NCBI GenBank assembly: GCA_025356415.1
Contig: JANXTB010000371.1
Span: 1-36,616 of the forward strand
Length of the DNA stretch: 36,616 nt
From: Hyphomicrobiales bacterium
GTDB lineage: Bacteria > Pseudomonadota > Alphaproteobacteria > Rhizobiales > Beijerinckiaceae
Reading direction: 5' to 3'
Shown here: in pieces, positions 1-8,564 of the stretch
Position numbering within the stretch: the stretch's first letter is position 1
Layout of the letters: every line of letters starts with the position of its first letter
The notes under the pieces: model-generated
What the model was told of the DNA's origin: nothing
The model's input: the letters and a program-made list of their open reading frames with translations, nothing else
The model's database searches: none
Position numbers and translations under genes: made by a program

Positions 1-11
1 CGCGCGGCTTC

Positions 12-40
12 TGGATTGCTTCGCTCCGCTCGCAATGACG
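12..40 (+). repeat. Short interspersed palindromic (REP-like) repeat copy 1
   Basis: A short copy of the tggattgc...caatgacg element that recurs in this window. It lacks the internal gtcgcttcg block seen in the longer copies. It lies 3' of the MFS gene, in a gap where no gene is visible. Confidence 0.75.
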
Positions 41-90
41 TGGCGGTGGGAGCTCATTTGCCTGCTGCAATTTCGCTCGCAGGCGCCGCT

Positions 91-129
91 AGATGGATTG
101 CCGCGTCGCTTCGCTCCTCGCAATGACGA
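91..129 (+). repeat. REP-like repeat copy 2 (full length)
   Basis: A full 39-base copy running from agatggattg to caatgacga, with the internal cgtcgcttcgctcctcg block. It ends two bases before the MFS stop codon and has the same orientation as copy 1. Bases 1-131 hold these two repeats and no recognisable gene. Confidence 0.8.
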
Positions 130-131
130 GG

Positions 132-1331
132 CTAATGTTTGATCGGTCGTGCAGGCGACATGAGATACGGCACAAGCGCCGCCGCGAGCAGCAGCGCAAC
201 ACCGCCGTGCAGCGAGGCGTAAGTTGACGCTGGCGCCCATCCCGCCGCGCTCGTCGCCTGCACGAGATGGCCGGAGCCCCATTGCATGAGGCCGGTGCCG
301 CCGATGAACAGAAAGTTCATCGCCGTCACGCCGCGCCCGAGCAGATGCGCGGGGAAGAACATGCGCGCATGCGCCATGACAATGGCGTAGGTCACCCCCG
401 TCAGGCCGAAGAGGCCGTAAGCCGCGAGGGCCGCGCCCGATGATTGCGCGCCGAAGAGGGCCAGCGCCACGAGCGACGCGATCGCCGCCAGCGTGCCGGC
501 GACCACGGTCGGCTTCGGCCCGCCGAGGCGCTTCTCCAGTGGGCCGTAAGCGAGCGCGCCGAGCGACATGGCGGCCGCCATCAACAGCGCCGCATGTCCG
601 CGCTCGCTGACATCGAAGCCATGCACCTGTCCGAAAAACGGCGCGACCCAGAGGCTGCGCAGGCCCGCGACCGCCCCGTAGCTGACGAGGACGAGCGCCG
701 CGATATAGCGGATCGGCCGCAGGCTGAAGATCGCGACGAAGCCCGAAAAGAACCCCTGCCCGTCCGTAGTCTTCTCACCGACGCGCGCCGGGTCGCGGAT
801 GAACAGCAGAATTCCCAGTGCTGAAACCGCCGTCGCCGCGGCGATGATCAACATGCTTGCGCGCCAGCCGATCGCCGAAGCCGACCACGCGAGCGGCGCC
901 GCGCCGAGCAGATTGCCGAACGATCCAAGGCCCACGAGCATCGACGCGAGCAGCGCGAAACGTTCCGGCGGCGCGGTGCGTCCAAAATAATAATAGCTGC
1001 CCATGAGGATCGGCGAACAGCCTATGCCTATGAGCGCCATGGCGATCGACGCGGAAGCGAAACTATCAGCAAGTGCGAACCAGGACGCGCCGGCGACGGC
1101 CAAAAGATAAAAGCCCGCCATGGTCCAGCGTGGCCCCAGGCGATCGAGCGCCAGGCCGACAGGGAATTGCGCGAGGGCGAAAGCGGCGAACCAGATGGCC
1201 GAGAGATTGCCGAGGCCCGACGCATCGAGCGAAAGATCGCGCGCGAGATCGACCGCTATGACGGCCAGAAACGCCCGGTAGAACTGACTGAGGATGTAGG
1301 CGAAGAGCAGAGATCCAAAGGCGGTCGACAT
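132..1331 (-). CDS. MFS transporter
   Basis: The 399-residue product is hydrophobic throughout and fits a 12-helix major facilitator superfamily permease in the inner membrane. The loop between helices 2 and 3 carries the family signature in the form GLALDRLGPRW (about residues 59-69), and a second basic loop (LEKRLGGPK) lies at the same place in the second half. The length is normal for the family. The substrate cannot be read from the sequence. It is the last gene of the minus-strand set that starts at the EutA-like gene, but two repeats separate it from the bicupin upstream, so co-transcription is uncertain. The Shine-Dalgarno sequence is weak (agagag, 9 bases before the ATG). Confidence 0.85.
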   Translation of the reverse strand: MSTAFGSLLFAYILSQFYRAFLAVIAVDLARDLSLDASGLGNLSAIWFAAFALAQFPVGLALDRLGPRWTMAGFYLLAVAGASWFALADSFASASIAMALIGIGCSPILMGSYYYFGRTAPPERFALLASMLVGLGSFGNLLGAAPLAWSASAIGWRASMLIIAAATAVSALGILLFIRDPARVGEKTTDGQGFFSGFVAIFSLRPIRYIAALVLVSYGAVAGLRSLWVAPFFGQVHGFDVSERGHAALLMAAAMSLGALAYGPLEKRLGGPKPTVVAGTLAAIASLVALALFGAQSSGAALAAYGLFGLTGVTYAIVMAHARMFFPAHLLGRGVTAMNFLFIGGTGLMQWGSGHLVQATSAAGWAPASTYASLHGGVALLLAAALVPYLMSPARPIKH

Positions 1332-1373
1332 TCTCGAAAACTCTCTTCGCAGATGATGCGAAGAAAGTTAGCA

Positions 1374-1402
1374 CGTCATTGCGAACTCCGCTCGCAATGA
1401 CG
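1374..1402. repeat. Minimal palindromic form of the REP-like repeat
   Basis: A perfect inverted repeat: cgtcattgcga, a 7-base centre, then tcgcaatgacg. It consists of two outer arms of the repeat family joined head to head, just upstream of the MFS start. Confidence 0.75.
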
Positions 1403-1411
1403 GCAAACATT

Positions 1412-1449
1412 CGTCATTGCGAGGAGCGAAGCGACGCGGCAATCCATCT
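1412..1449 (-). repeat. REP-like repeat, full length, reverse orientation
   Basis: A cgtcattgcgagg...gcaatccatc copy, the reverse complement of the copy at 91-129. It sits between the bicupin stop (1479) and the MFS start (1331). Together with 1374-1402 it fills most of that gap. Confidence 0.8.
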
Positions 1450-1478
1450 TTGGCGCCGCGCCACCCAAGCGCATTGCC

Positions 1479-2588
1479 TCACTGCTTCGGCGGCAGCGTC
1501 TCGAGCTCGCGCTCGTAAGCCTCGTCCATGCGCGGCTCAAGTCCGTGCCGCGCAAGCGCTTGCGTGAACATGTCGCGCACTTGGCTCGTCTCGTCCGCGT
1601 AATCGATCTGGTAGCCGCCGACGCGGCGCGAGATCCACGACATCGGCACGCCCTGCGTGTTGCGCGGCGACCAATTCTTGAAGGCGAGATAACGCGCCGG
1701 CGTCGCGCCCGCATTGAAGTGCTGGTGGAACCAGGCGTTCGGCGGCACGATCAACGTGCCGGGCTTCCACTCGTAGCGCTGCGGCTCTTCGCCGTCCGGC
1801 CACATCAGCGAATAACCCTCGCCCGACAGCACGATCACATGCGCGCCGGGGCCGTGGTGATGCGCCTTCTTGTAGGTGCCGACGGGGAATTGCGAAATGT
1901 GGCTCGCCATCATGCCGCCCGCCATGTTGAAGCGGATGTGTCCGCCTCCGGCGCCACGCTCTTTCGCCGTGATCAGCGGAAGGCTGACGGCGTCCGGCAC
2001 GAAATTGGTGCGCAGCAGGAAACCATCGGCTTCGGTTTTCGCGGCGAAGAAATCCGGCTCGCCCGAAAAGCGCTGCAGGAAATCATGCTTGTGGTTGAAG
2101 ACGAAATTCGGATCGCCGTAGAGGTTGAGCACGGACGGGCAATAGGCGACGCCGACGTAGCGCGCGGGCTTCTGGCCCGAACCGTTGAAATGCTGGTGCC
2201 AGCAATTGAGCGGGATCGCGAAGATCGCGCCGGCTTTCCATTCGAAGGTGAGGCTCTGGCCCGCGTCGTTCCACACTTTCGTGGAGCCGCGGCCATCGAG
2301 GATCAGCACCATTTCATCGAAGAGCTGGCGGCGCGGCGCGAGCTTGCCGCCCGGATTGATCTCGCAGACGTAGCAATCGTTTGAGGTGCGCGAGGCTTCG
2401 TGATTGATGAACACGCCCTTGCCGCCGCGCTCGCCCCATGGCTTCAGATCGACGAGCTTCAGGTCCGGCACGTAATGCGCGCTGATGATGTCGAGGCCCT
2501 GTTCGCGCACCCATTTCAGATAGGGCGTGTCTTTTTCGGTCGCGAACTTCTTCGCCATTTCGGTGGAAACAACGGCGTCTTTCGACAT
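1479..2588 (-). CDS. Bicupin protein, paralogue 1
   Basis: The 369-residue protein has two cupin beta-barrels. The C-terminal one has an intact metal site: H243, H245 and H250 in AHHHGPGAH, and H288 in WFHQH. The N-terminal one keeps the second motif (NCWHQHFNG, 128-136), but the HxH of motif 1 is replaced (KLAPRRQLFDEM, 82-93), so it probably binds metal poorly or not at all. The overall plan resembles gentisate-dioxygenase-like bicupins, but no reaction can be assigned. The start is the ATG at 2588, preceded by gggaggccct; the open frame continues upstream only through a repeat. It aligns without gaps to the neighbouring bicupin over about 300 residues, at about 70% identity by eye in the first 60. 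Confidence 0.85.
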   Translation of the reverse strand: MSKDAVVSTEMAKKFATEKDTPYLKWVREQGLDIISAHYVPDLKLVDLKPWGERGGKGVFINHEASRTSNDCYVCEINPGGKLAPRRQLFDEMVLILDGRGSTKVWNDAGQSLTFEWKAGAIFAIPLNCWHQHFNGSGQKPARYVGVAYCPSVLNLYGDPNFVFNHKHDFLQRFSGEPDFFAAKTEADGFLLRTNFVPDAVSLPLITAKERGAGGGHIRFNMAGGMMASHISQFPVGTYKKAHHHGPGAHVIVLSGEGYSLMWPDGEEPQRYEWKPGTLIVPPNAWFHQHFNAGATPARYLAFKNWSPRNTQGVPMSWISRRVGGYQIDYADETSQVRDMFTQALARHGLEPRMDEAYERELETLPPKQ

Positions 2589-2615
2589 AGGGCCTCCCAA
2601 TTTTATTTTTTTGAT

Positions 2616-2708
2616 CGTCATTGCGAGGAGCGAAGCGACGCGGCAATCCATCTTCGGGTGGCTGCCGCTAGATGGATTGCTTCGTCGCTTCGCTCCTCGC
2701 AATGACGA
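2616..2708. repeat. Inverted pair of REP-like repeats forming a long hairpin
   Basis: Copy 2616-2653 (cgtcattg...caatccatc) and copy 2670-2708 (agatggattg...caatgacga) face each other across a 16-base centre. They can fold into a nearly perfect stem of about 38 pairs. The pair lies between the two bicupin genes, directly after the terminator of the upstream one. It may protect or attenuate the mRNA end. Confidence 0.8.
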
Positions 2709-2712
2709 AGGA

Positions 2713-2739
2713 AAAGGGCGGAGTGAAACTCCGCCCTTT
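2713..2739 (-). terminator. Intrinsic terminator after bicupin 2
   Basis: A 12-pair stem (aaagggcggagt / actccgcccttt) with a 3-base loop lies just downstream of the stop of the bicupin ending at 2750. On the minus strand it is followed by a short T run (ttttcc). This suggests that bicupin 1 is only partly expressed by read-through, or has its own promoter. Confidence 0.75.
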
Positions 2740-2749
2740 GTTATTGATA

Positions 2750-3871
2750 TTACGCGCCGGGCTTGGGCGGCAGCGTCTCAAGTTCTGTCTTGTAGGCCTC
2801 GTCCATCTTCGGCTCGAGGCCGTGCTTGGAGAGCTCATTCGAGAACATGTCGCGGACGAGCGTGCTCTCATCGGCGTAATCGATCTGGTCGCCGCCGATG
2901 CGACGCGAGATCCAGGCCTTCGGCACGCCCTGCGCGTTACGCACCGAGACGACCTCGTGCTTGAACGCGAGATAGCGGGCGGGCGTCTTGCCGGTGTTGA
3001 AGTGCTGGTGGAACCACATGTTCGGGGGCACGATCATGGTGCCGACTTCCCAATCATAGCGCTTGGGCTCATCGCCTTCCGGCCACATCAGCGAATAGCC
3101 TTCACCCGACAGGATGATGACGTGCGCGCCCGGACCATGGCAATGGCCCTTCTTGTACGTGCCGATCGGGAACTGCGAAATGTGGCTGTTCATCGAGCCC
3201 TTCGCCATGTTGAAGCGAATGTGGCCGCCGCCGGCTCCGCGTTCCTTCGCGGTGATGAGCGGCAGGTTGACCGCGTCCGGCACAAGGTTGGTTTCCAGCA
3301 GAAGACCCTTCTGCTCGCCCTTGTTGGAGAAGTAATCGGGCTCCCCCGCGAAGCGCGACTTGAAGTCGTGCGCCGTGTTGAAGACGAAGTCGATGTCTTC
3401 ATACAGGTTGATGACCGGGGGAGCGTTCGTCACGGAGACGAAGCGCGCGGGCGTCGTGCCCGAGCCGTTGAAGTGCTGGTGCCAGGTGTTCAGCGGAATC
3501 GCGAACAAGGCGCCCGCGCCCCACTCGAAGGTGATGCGCTTGCCTTCGTCGTTCCAAACCGTCGTCGAGCCACGGCCTTCGAGCACGAGGATCATTTCCT
3601 CGAACAGCTGGCGCTGCGGCTCGAGCTTCTTGCCCGGCGCGATTTCGCACACGTAGCAATCGTTCGAGGTGCGCGAGGCTTCATGGTTGATGTAGACGCC
3701 CTTGCCGCCGCGGCGCGCCCAATCCTTCAGCTCGACGGTGCGCAAGTTCTGCACGTAATGCGCGCCGATGATGTCGAGACCTTCCGCGCGCACCCAGCGC
3801 AGATAGGGAGTGTCTTTCTCGGTGGCGAATTTCTTCGCCATTTCGTCCGAGACGATTGCGTCCTTTGCCAT
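2750..3871 (-). CDS. Bicupin protein, paralogue 2
   Basis: The 373-residue product has the same two-cupin plan as the downstream paralogue. The C-terminal barrel has a complete metal-binding set (H243, H245 and H250 in GHCHGPGAH; H288 in WFHQHFN). The N-terminal barrel keeps NTWHQHFNG (128-136) but has lost the HxH of motif 1 (KLEPQRQLFEEM). It ends in PPKPGA and is highly charged, with no signal peptide, so it is probably cytosolic. The ATG is preceded by aggag at 6 bases. The gene starts 26 bases after the ABC ATPase stop, so it is likely co-transcribed with the transporter, and its substrate may be what the transporter imports (inference). A strong terminator follows. Confidence 0.87.
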   Translation of the reverse strand: MAKDAIVSDEMAKKFATEKDTPYLRWVRAEGLDIIGAHYVQNLRTVELKDWARRGGKGVYINHEASRTSNDCYVCEIAPGKKLEPQRQLFEEMILVLEGRGSTTVWNDEGKRITFEWGAGALFAIPLNTWHQHFNGSGTTPARFVSVTNAPPVINLYEDIDFVFNTAHDFKSRFAGEPDYFSNKGEQKGLLLETNLVPDAVNLPLITAKERGAGGGHIRFNMAKGSMNSHISQFPIGTYKKGHCHGPGAHVIILSGEGYSLMWPEGDEPKRYDWEVGTMIVPPNMWFHQHFNTGKTPARYLAFKHEVVSVRNAQGVPKAWISRRIGGDQIDYADESTLVRDMFSNELSKHGLEPKMDEAYKTELETLPPKPGA

Positions 3872-3897
3872 CTGTTTCTCCTATGGCTTTCGAGTGA

Positions 3898-5028
3898 TCA
3901 CGCAGCGGCGCGGGCGGAGGAATCCTCCGGGATCGCGACGCATTTGTCTGGGTTCATGCGGACATGAATGGTTTCGCCGATGGGCGTGCGCAACGAGGGA
4001 TGCGCGCGCGACAGAAGCATGAAGTCGCCGATCTGGACCTGGAAGTCCACGAAGTCGCCGAGGAACACCTTCTGGTCGACGAGGCCCGACGTCACGTTTT
4101 CCGTGCTGCCGGATGTCGTCGCATCGTCGGAAAGCTCGACGTCCTCGGGGCGGATCGACACGGTTACGCGCATGTTCGGCGTCAGCGCGGAATCGGTGCT
4201 CACCAGCAGGTCGCCGGCGGGCGTGCGCACTTTCCAGCGGCCAGCAGGCTCATCGAAGCCGAGCACCACGCCGTCGATAAAGTTCGTCGTGCCGATGAAC
4301 TCGGCGACGAACTTCGTGCGCGGATGCTCATAGATCGTGCGCGGGGGGCCGACCTGCACGATGCGGCCCTCATTCATAACTGCGATTTCATGGCTGAGCG
4401 CCAGCGCCTCGCCCTGATCGTGGGTGACGTAGATGGTGGTGATGCCGAGTTCGCGCTGGATGCGCTTCAGCTCGAAACGCATGCGGTCGCGCAGTTTCGC
4501 GTCGAGGTTGGACAGCGGCTCGTCGAGCAGGAGCAGTTCCGGCTCCATGACGAGCGCGCGCGCCAGCGCAAGGCGCTGCTGCTGGCCGCCCGAAAGCTTG
4601 GTCGCCTCGCGATCGGCATATTGCTCGAGCGCCACGGCGGAGAGCACGCGCATGACCTTCTCGCGGATCTCGCTCTTCGACATCTTGTTCTTGCGCACTT
4701 CCAGCGGGAAGGCGGCATTGGCGAAGACCGTCATGTGCGGCCAGATCGCGTAGGACTGGAACACCATGCCGAAATTGCGCTGGTTCGGCGGGATGAAGAT
4801 CTTGCGTTCGGATGAGAAGACCACGCGTCCGTTGACGACGATCTCGCCGCTCACCGGGCGTTCAAGCCCCGCGATCGAGCGCAGCGTCGTCGTCTTGCCG
4901 CAGCCGGACGGGCCGAGCAGCGTGAAGAATTTTCCCGCCGGGACCTCGAAGGTGACGTCCTGCGCGGCCTTGACCGCCGGACCCTTCTGGCTCGGATATT
5001 CTGTGTTCAGACCTCGGACTGTGAGCAC
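3898..5028 (-). CDS. ABC transporter ATP-binding protein, PotA/FbpC type
   Basis: This 376-residue ATPase energises import together with the permease encoded just upstream. It has Walker A GPSGCGKTT (39-47), Q-loop near FQSYAIWP (90-97), signature LSGGQ (145-149), Walker B LLLLDEP (165-171) and an H-loop in YVTHDQGEAL. The C-terminal third (from about 240) is a TOBE-type domain, as in the iron(III), polyamine and thiamine importers. The start codon is GTG, preceded by gggaggggtaac. It lies 21 bases after the permease stop. The closest family is the iron(III)/spermidine/putrescine group, and the true substrate is unknown. No periplasmic binding protein is encoded anywhere in the window. Confidence 0.93.
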   Translation of the reverse strand: MLTVRGLNTEYPSQKGPAVKAAQDVTFEVPAGKFFTLLGPSGCGKTTTLRSIAGLERPVSGEIVVNGRVVFSSERKIFIPPNQRNFGMVFQSYAIWPHMTVFANAAFPLEVRKNKMSKSEIREKVMRVLSAVALEQYADREATKLSGGQQQRLALARALVMEPELLLLDEPLSNLDAKLRDRMRFELKRIQRELGITTIYVTHDQGEALALSHEIAVMNEGRIVQVGPPRTIYEHPRTKFVAEFIGTTNFIDGVVLGFDEPAGRWKVRTPAGDLLVSTDSALTPNMRVTVSIRPEDVELSDDATTSGSTENVTSGLVDQKVFLGDFVDFQVQIGDFMLLSRAHPSLRTPIGETIHVRMNPDKCVAIPEDSSARAAA

Positions 5029-5049
5029 GTTACCCCTCCCGCCTTTTTT

Positions 5050-6798
5050 CTAGGCTTCTTTCACGCCGAACCGTTTGCCGATCCATTGCGCCATCATAAC
5101 AAAGATGAAGAGCGTGGCGATCAGCATGACGCCGAAAGCCGAAAGCTCCACATATTGCCCATTCTGCCACATTTCCCAGATGACGATCGAGACCACCTCG
5201 GTGCCGGGACTATACAACAGGATCGAGCTCGAAAGCTCGCGGACAGACACGATCACGATATAAATCCAGCCCGCCAGCAGGCCGGGCTTGAGCAGCGGCA
5301 GCACGACGCGGCGGAACGAGGTGAACCAGCTCGCGCCCGACATGGCGGCCGATTCCTCGAGCTCCTTGTGAAGCTGGATCATCGACGTCGTGTTGTAGCG
5401 CATGCCGTAGGGCATGAAGCGCGTCACATAGGCGATGAACATGATCCAGATCGTGCCGTAAACGCCACCGCCGATGGTCAGGTAGCAGACCATGATCGCG
5501 AGGCCCATGACGAGGCCGGGCAGCACGAGCGGCACCGAGGCGACATTGTCGAGGATCCAGCGGCCCGGAATTTTCGTGCGCAGCACGATCCAGCAGACGA
5601 TTGCCGTGAGGAACATCACCGTGGTGGCGCTGCCGATCGACAGCAGGAAGGAATTCCACACCGCCGTGCCGACGCTCGGATAGTTGATGACCGTCGAATA
5701 GGCGTTGAGCGAGACGTTCTTCAACGCCTCCATCGAGGGCACGCTGTAGAATTTCTGCAGCGACGACCACAGCAAAACCAGAAATGGCAGGACGACGACG
5801 AACAACGCGTAGACGATGAAAATGCCGAGCGTCAGATATTTCCAGCGGCCAAGATCGATGGTGCGCGGGCGGAAGCCCTTGCCGGTCACGGTCGAATATT
5901 TGCCGCCCTGCCCCGTGAGGCGCGACTGCATGTAAATGCCGCCCATGGTGATGATGAGCAGCGTGATCGCGTAAGCCGCGGCGAGCCCGATGTTGCTTGG
6001 ATAGGAATGGATCGCATCATAGATCGACGAGGTGAAGACCTGGATGCCGACGGGAAGCCCCAGCAGCGCAGGCACTTCAAAGCTCTCGATCGAGCGCACG
6101 AAGAGAATGAGGAACGACGCCGCCACCGCGGGCCATGCCAGCTTCAGCGTGATGTTCCAGAAGATCTTGAACATCGAGGCGCCGCTCATCATCGCGCTTT
6201 CTTCCAGCGACGGGTCCATGGCGCGGAACGCCGCGGTCATCAGCAGGAAGGCGATGGGCGCATAATGCAAGCCGTCGACCCAGATCATGCCGGCCATCGA
6301 ATAGATGTCGACATAGACCGTGTCGGTGCCGAACAATCCCTGCAGCACAAGGTTGATGATGCCGATCTTCGGGCTCGCGAGCATGATCCATGAGACGACG
6401 AAGAGAATGCCCGGGATGATCAGCGGAATGATCGAAAGCGCATAGAACAGCGGCTTCAGCGGCGTGTTGGTGCGCTCCGTCATCCATGCGAGCGCGGTGC
6501 CGATGACGAGCGCGAGGACCGCCGTGCCGGCCGCGAACTGCACCGAGTTCATGAACAGCACCAGCGTCTCGGAGCTGGAATAGGCTTCCCAATAGTTCTG
6601 CAGCGTCCAGACCGCTGGCTTGCGCGCGGTGTCGGGCGTGCGGAACGACTGCCAGACCAGGAATCCCAGAGGAACAAGCGCGAGCCAGCCGACGATCGAG
6701 ACGACGCCCCCCATGATGAACCATTGCGGGTCGGTTTTCACCGCCGGCTGATGGTCCTTCAAATCGGGCGCCTCAGAGGCCTGTCCCACTACCTGCAC
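5050..6798 (-). CDS. ABC transporter permease with two fused membrane domains (FbpB/ThiP type)
   Basis: At 582 residues this is twice the usual length, with two repeated permease halves of about six helices each. Each half has an EAA loop that contacts the ATPase: EESAMMSGAS at 199-208 and EESAAMSGAS at 481-490. This fused form is typical of iron(III) and thiamine importers (FbpB, AfuB, ThiP). The start is GTG at 6798 behind cggagg. The gene lies 50 bases downstream of an EutA-like gene and 21 bases upstream of the ATPase, giving an operon of reactivase-like protein, permease, ATPase and bicupin. The missing substrate-binding protein must be supplied from elsewhere. Confidence 0.92.
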   Translation of the reverse strand: MQVVGQASEAPDLKDHQPAVKTDPQWFIMGGVVSIVGWLALVPLGFLVWQSFRTPDTARKPAVWTLQNYWEAYSSSETLVLFMNSVQFAAGTAVLALVIGTALAWMTERTNTPLKPLFYALSIIPLIIPGILFVVSWIMLASPKIGIINLVLQGLFGTDTVYVDIYSMAGMIWVDGLHYAPIAFLLMTAAFRAMDPSLEESAMMSGASMFKIFWNITLKLAWPAVAASFLILFVRSIESFEVPALLGLPVGIQVFTSSIYDAIHSYPSNIGLAAAYAITLLIITMGGIYMQSRLTGQGGKYSTVTGKGFRPRTIDLGRWKYLTLGIFIVYALFVVVLPFLVLLWSSLQKFYSVPSMEALKNVSLNAYSTVINYPSVGTAVWNSFLLSIGSATTVMFLTAIVCWIVLRTKIPGRWILDNVASVPLVLPGLVMGLAIMVCYLTIGGGVYGTIWIMFIAYVTRFMPYGMRYNTTSMIQLHKELEESAAMSGASWFTSFRRVVLPLLKPGLLAGWIYIVIVSVRELSSSILLYSPGTEVVSIVIWEMWQNGQYVELSAFGVMLIATLFIFVMMAQWIGKRFGVKEA

Positions 6799-6848
6799 AC
6801 ATTCCTCCGCTTCGTTTCCTCAATCGCGCCGGGCTTTTTTTGAGCCGC

Positions 6849-8564
6849 TTAATGTTCGTGCGCGTGTCCATGGGTGTGGGCGTGCCCGTGCGAATGGCTG
6901 TGGCCATGCGCACGCGCTTCCTCTTCTTCGGGATGATGATGAATGATTTCCTTGGCGCGCGGCCCGCGCGGGTCTTCGCTGAAGACCAGCGACTTGATGG
7001 TCACCGGCACCGTGTAGGACGGGATGCGCACCTTGCCGAGATCGATGTAATCGAAATCCATCAGCATGACGCCGTCGATCACCAGCACTTCGGAGGCGAC
7101 ATGCATCTCCTCGCGCAGCAGGGCGCCGAGAGTCTGCGCAATGTCGCCATCGAGCATGATGTAGAGCGGCTTTTTCGCCGCGATGTGATCCTCAAGGCCC
7201 GCGATAATGCCCTTGGCGAGATTGGCGATGCGCTCGTAAGCCGGCACGCCGGTCCAGCGCACGGCGAGCGCAATGTCGACATCGGCGCGTTCGACTTCGA
7301 ACGCCTTGCGATGGCCGCGGATGGCTTTCGTCACCTGCTCGACATCGATCTCGTCGCCGGTTTCAATCGGCGGCTGGATGACCTGCAGATTGCGGCGCGG
7401 CAGCAATTCGCCAGGGTTCGAGATGTAGCAAGTGTTGCCCGACAGCTGCACCGAATATTCGGATGCGCCGAGCGCAGTCGCGCGGATGCATTCGCCGGCA
7501 GGCAGCAGCGGCCAGCCGAACTTGCCCGCATCGATCTTGCGGCGGAGCGCGGACCCGAGCCTCTTGCCCATGTCGCCGAAGTCGCGCTCCTCGCGCGCAT
7601 AAACGTATTCGCCGACGCCGCCGGAGAACATCATGCCGCCGAGATCGCCAAAATCGAGGATCGGATCGGTGAGGTAGAGATGCGCGACGTCATGCGGCAT
7701 CGGCCGAACGGTCAGCGCTGCGAGCAGCGTGTCCGCCATGACGTCGGCGACCTTGTCGAGCTGTTCTGACGTGACCGTATCGCCGAGGCTCCAGTCGAAA
7801 CCGGCGCGCTTGGCGTGGGTCTTGCCCGCGGGATCGAGGCGAACGATCTTGAAGTTCTCGTCGACGACCTGCAGGCGTCCGCCCACATGAAACGCCGCGG
7901 TGGTCAGCACCTTGCCGCCCTGAAGCACCGCGAGCTTGGTGGTGCCGCCGCCGATATCGACGTTGAGCACGCGCTTGCCGGTCTCGAGCGACACATTGGC
8001 CGCGCCCGAGCCGTAGCCAGCAAGCATGGATTCCATGTGATGGCCGGCGGTGGCGCAGACGAATTCGCCGCCCGCTTCCGACAGCAGGTTCGAAATGCCC
8101 TGCGCGTTTTCGCGGCGCAGAGCTTCGCCGGTGAGGATGACGGCGCCGGTGTCGACGTCGGAAGCCTGCAGGCCTGCGCCCGCATAGGCGTCCTTGATGA
8201 TTTCGGCGAGCTTCACATCGTCGATGCGCGTCTCGCTCGAATAAGGCGTCAACGACACGGGGGAGAGATAAAGCGTCTCGCGGGAGACGACGTAATAGCG
8301 GCTGGTCAGGTCTTCAGCGAGGCGGCGCAGATGAATGCGCGAGAAGATGACCTGCGTGCCGGATGAGCCGATGTCGATGCCGACGCTGGTGAGATGGACA
8401 TTGTCGGCAAGCCAGAGCGGATTTTCCTCGATCGGGCCGTCCATGTCGAAATCGTCATGGTCGTGATCGGCGTAGCCATCGTGCTCGTGCGCCCAGCCCG
8501 GGCCCATGCCGTGATGTTCGGCCATTGTGTGTCCGGTCTTCTTGTCGTCATCACCCGCGGCCAT
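6849..8564 (-). CDS. EutA-like ATPase (reactivase family) with histidine-rich ends
   Basis: The family model is EutA, the actin/Hsp70-fold ATPase that removes damaged cobalamin from ethanolamine ammonia-lyase. The nucleotide-binding motifs are visible: VGIDIGSSGT (61-70), NVDIGGGTTK (201-210) and FSGGVGEYVY (313-322). The 571 residues exceed the roughly 470 of E. coli EutA, partly because of added ends. The first 40 residues are rich in His and Asp, and the last 30 hold 13 histidines in an HGHSHSHGHAH pattern, which suggests metal binding. The start chosen is ATG 8564, because gaggga lies 9 bases before it; a longer reading to 8717 runs through the structured leader. No eutB or eutC is nearby. 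It heads the ABC transporter/bicupin operon, so a role linked to that system, or to another cobalamin enzyme, is possible. Confidence 0.85.
   Translation of the reverse strand: MAAGDDDKKTGHTMAEHHGMGPGWAHEHDGYADHDHDDFDMDGPIEENPLWLADNVHLTSVGIDIGSSGTQVIFSRIHLRRLAEDLTSRYYVVSRETLYLSPVSLTPYSSETRIDDVKLAEIIKDAYAGAGLQASDVDTGAVILTGEALRRENAQGISNLLSEAGGEFVCATAGHHMESMLAGYGSGAANVSLETGKRVLNVDIGGGTTKLAVLQGGKVLTTAAFHVGGRLQVVDENFKIVRLDPAGKTHAKRAGFDWSLGDTVTSEQLDKVADVMADTLLAALTVRPMPHDVAHLYLTDPILDFGDLGGMMFSGGVGEYVYAREERDFGDMGKRLGSALRRKIDAGKFGWPLLPAGECIRATALGASEYSVQLSGNTCYISNPGELLPRRNLQVIQPPIETGDEIDVEQVTKAIRGHRKAFEVERADVDIALAVRWTGVPAYERIANLAKGIIAGLEDHIAAKKPLYIMLDGDIAQTLGALLREEMHVASEVLVIDGVMLMDFDYIDLGKVRIPSYTVPVTIKSLVFSEDPRGPRAKEIIHHHPEEEEARAHGHSHSHGHAHTHGHAHEH

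Noticed and set aside
2616-2708. Insertion sequence or CRISPR array suggested by the inverted repeats
   Set aside because: There is no transposase between or near the repeats, and the copies are palindromic, irregularly spaced and scattered among genes.
2672-3967. A 431-residue plus-strand frame opposite bicupin 2
   Set aside because: It begins inside a repeat and mirrors a well-conserved cupin gene; no domain is recognisable.
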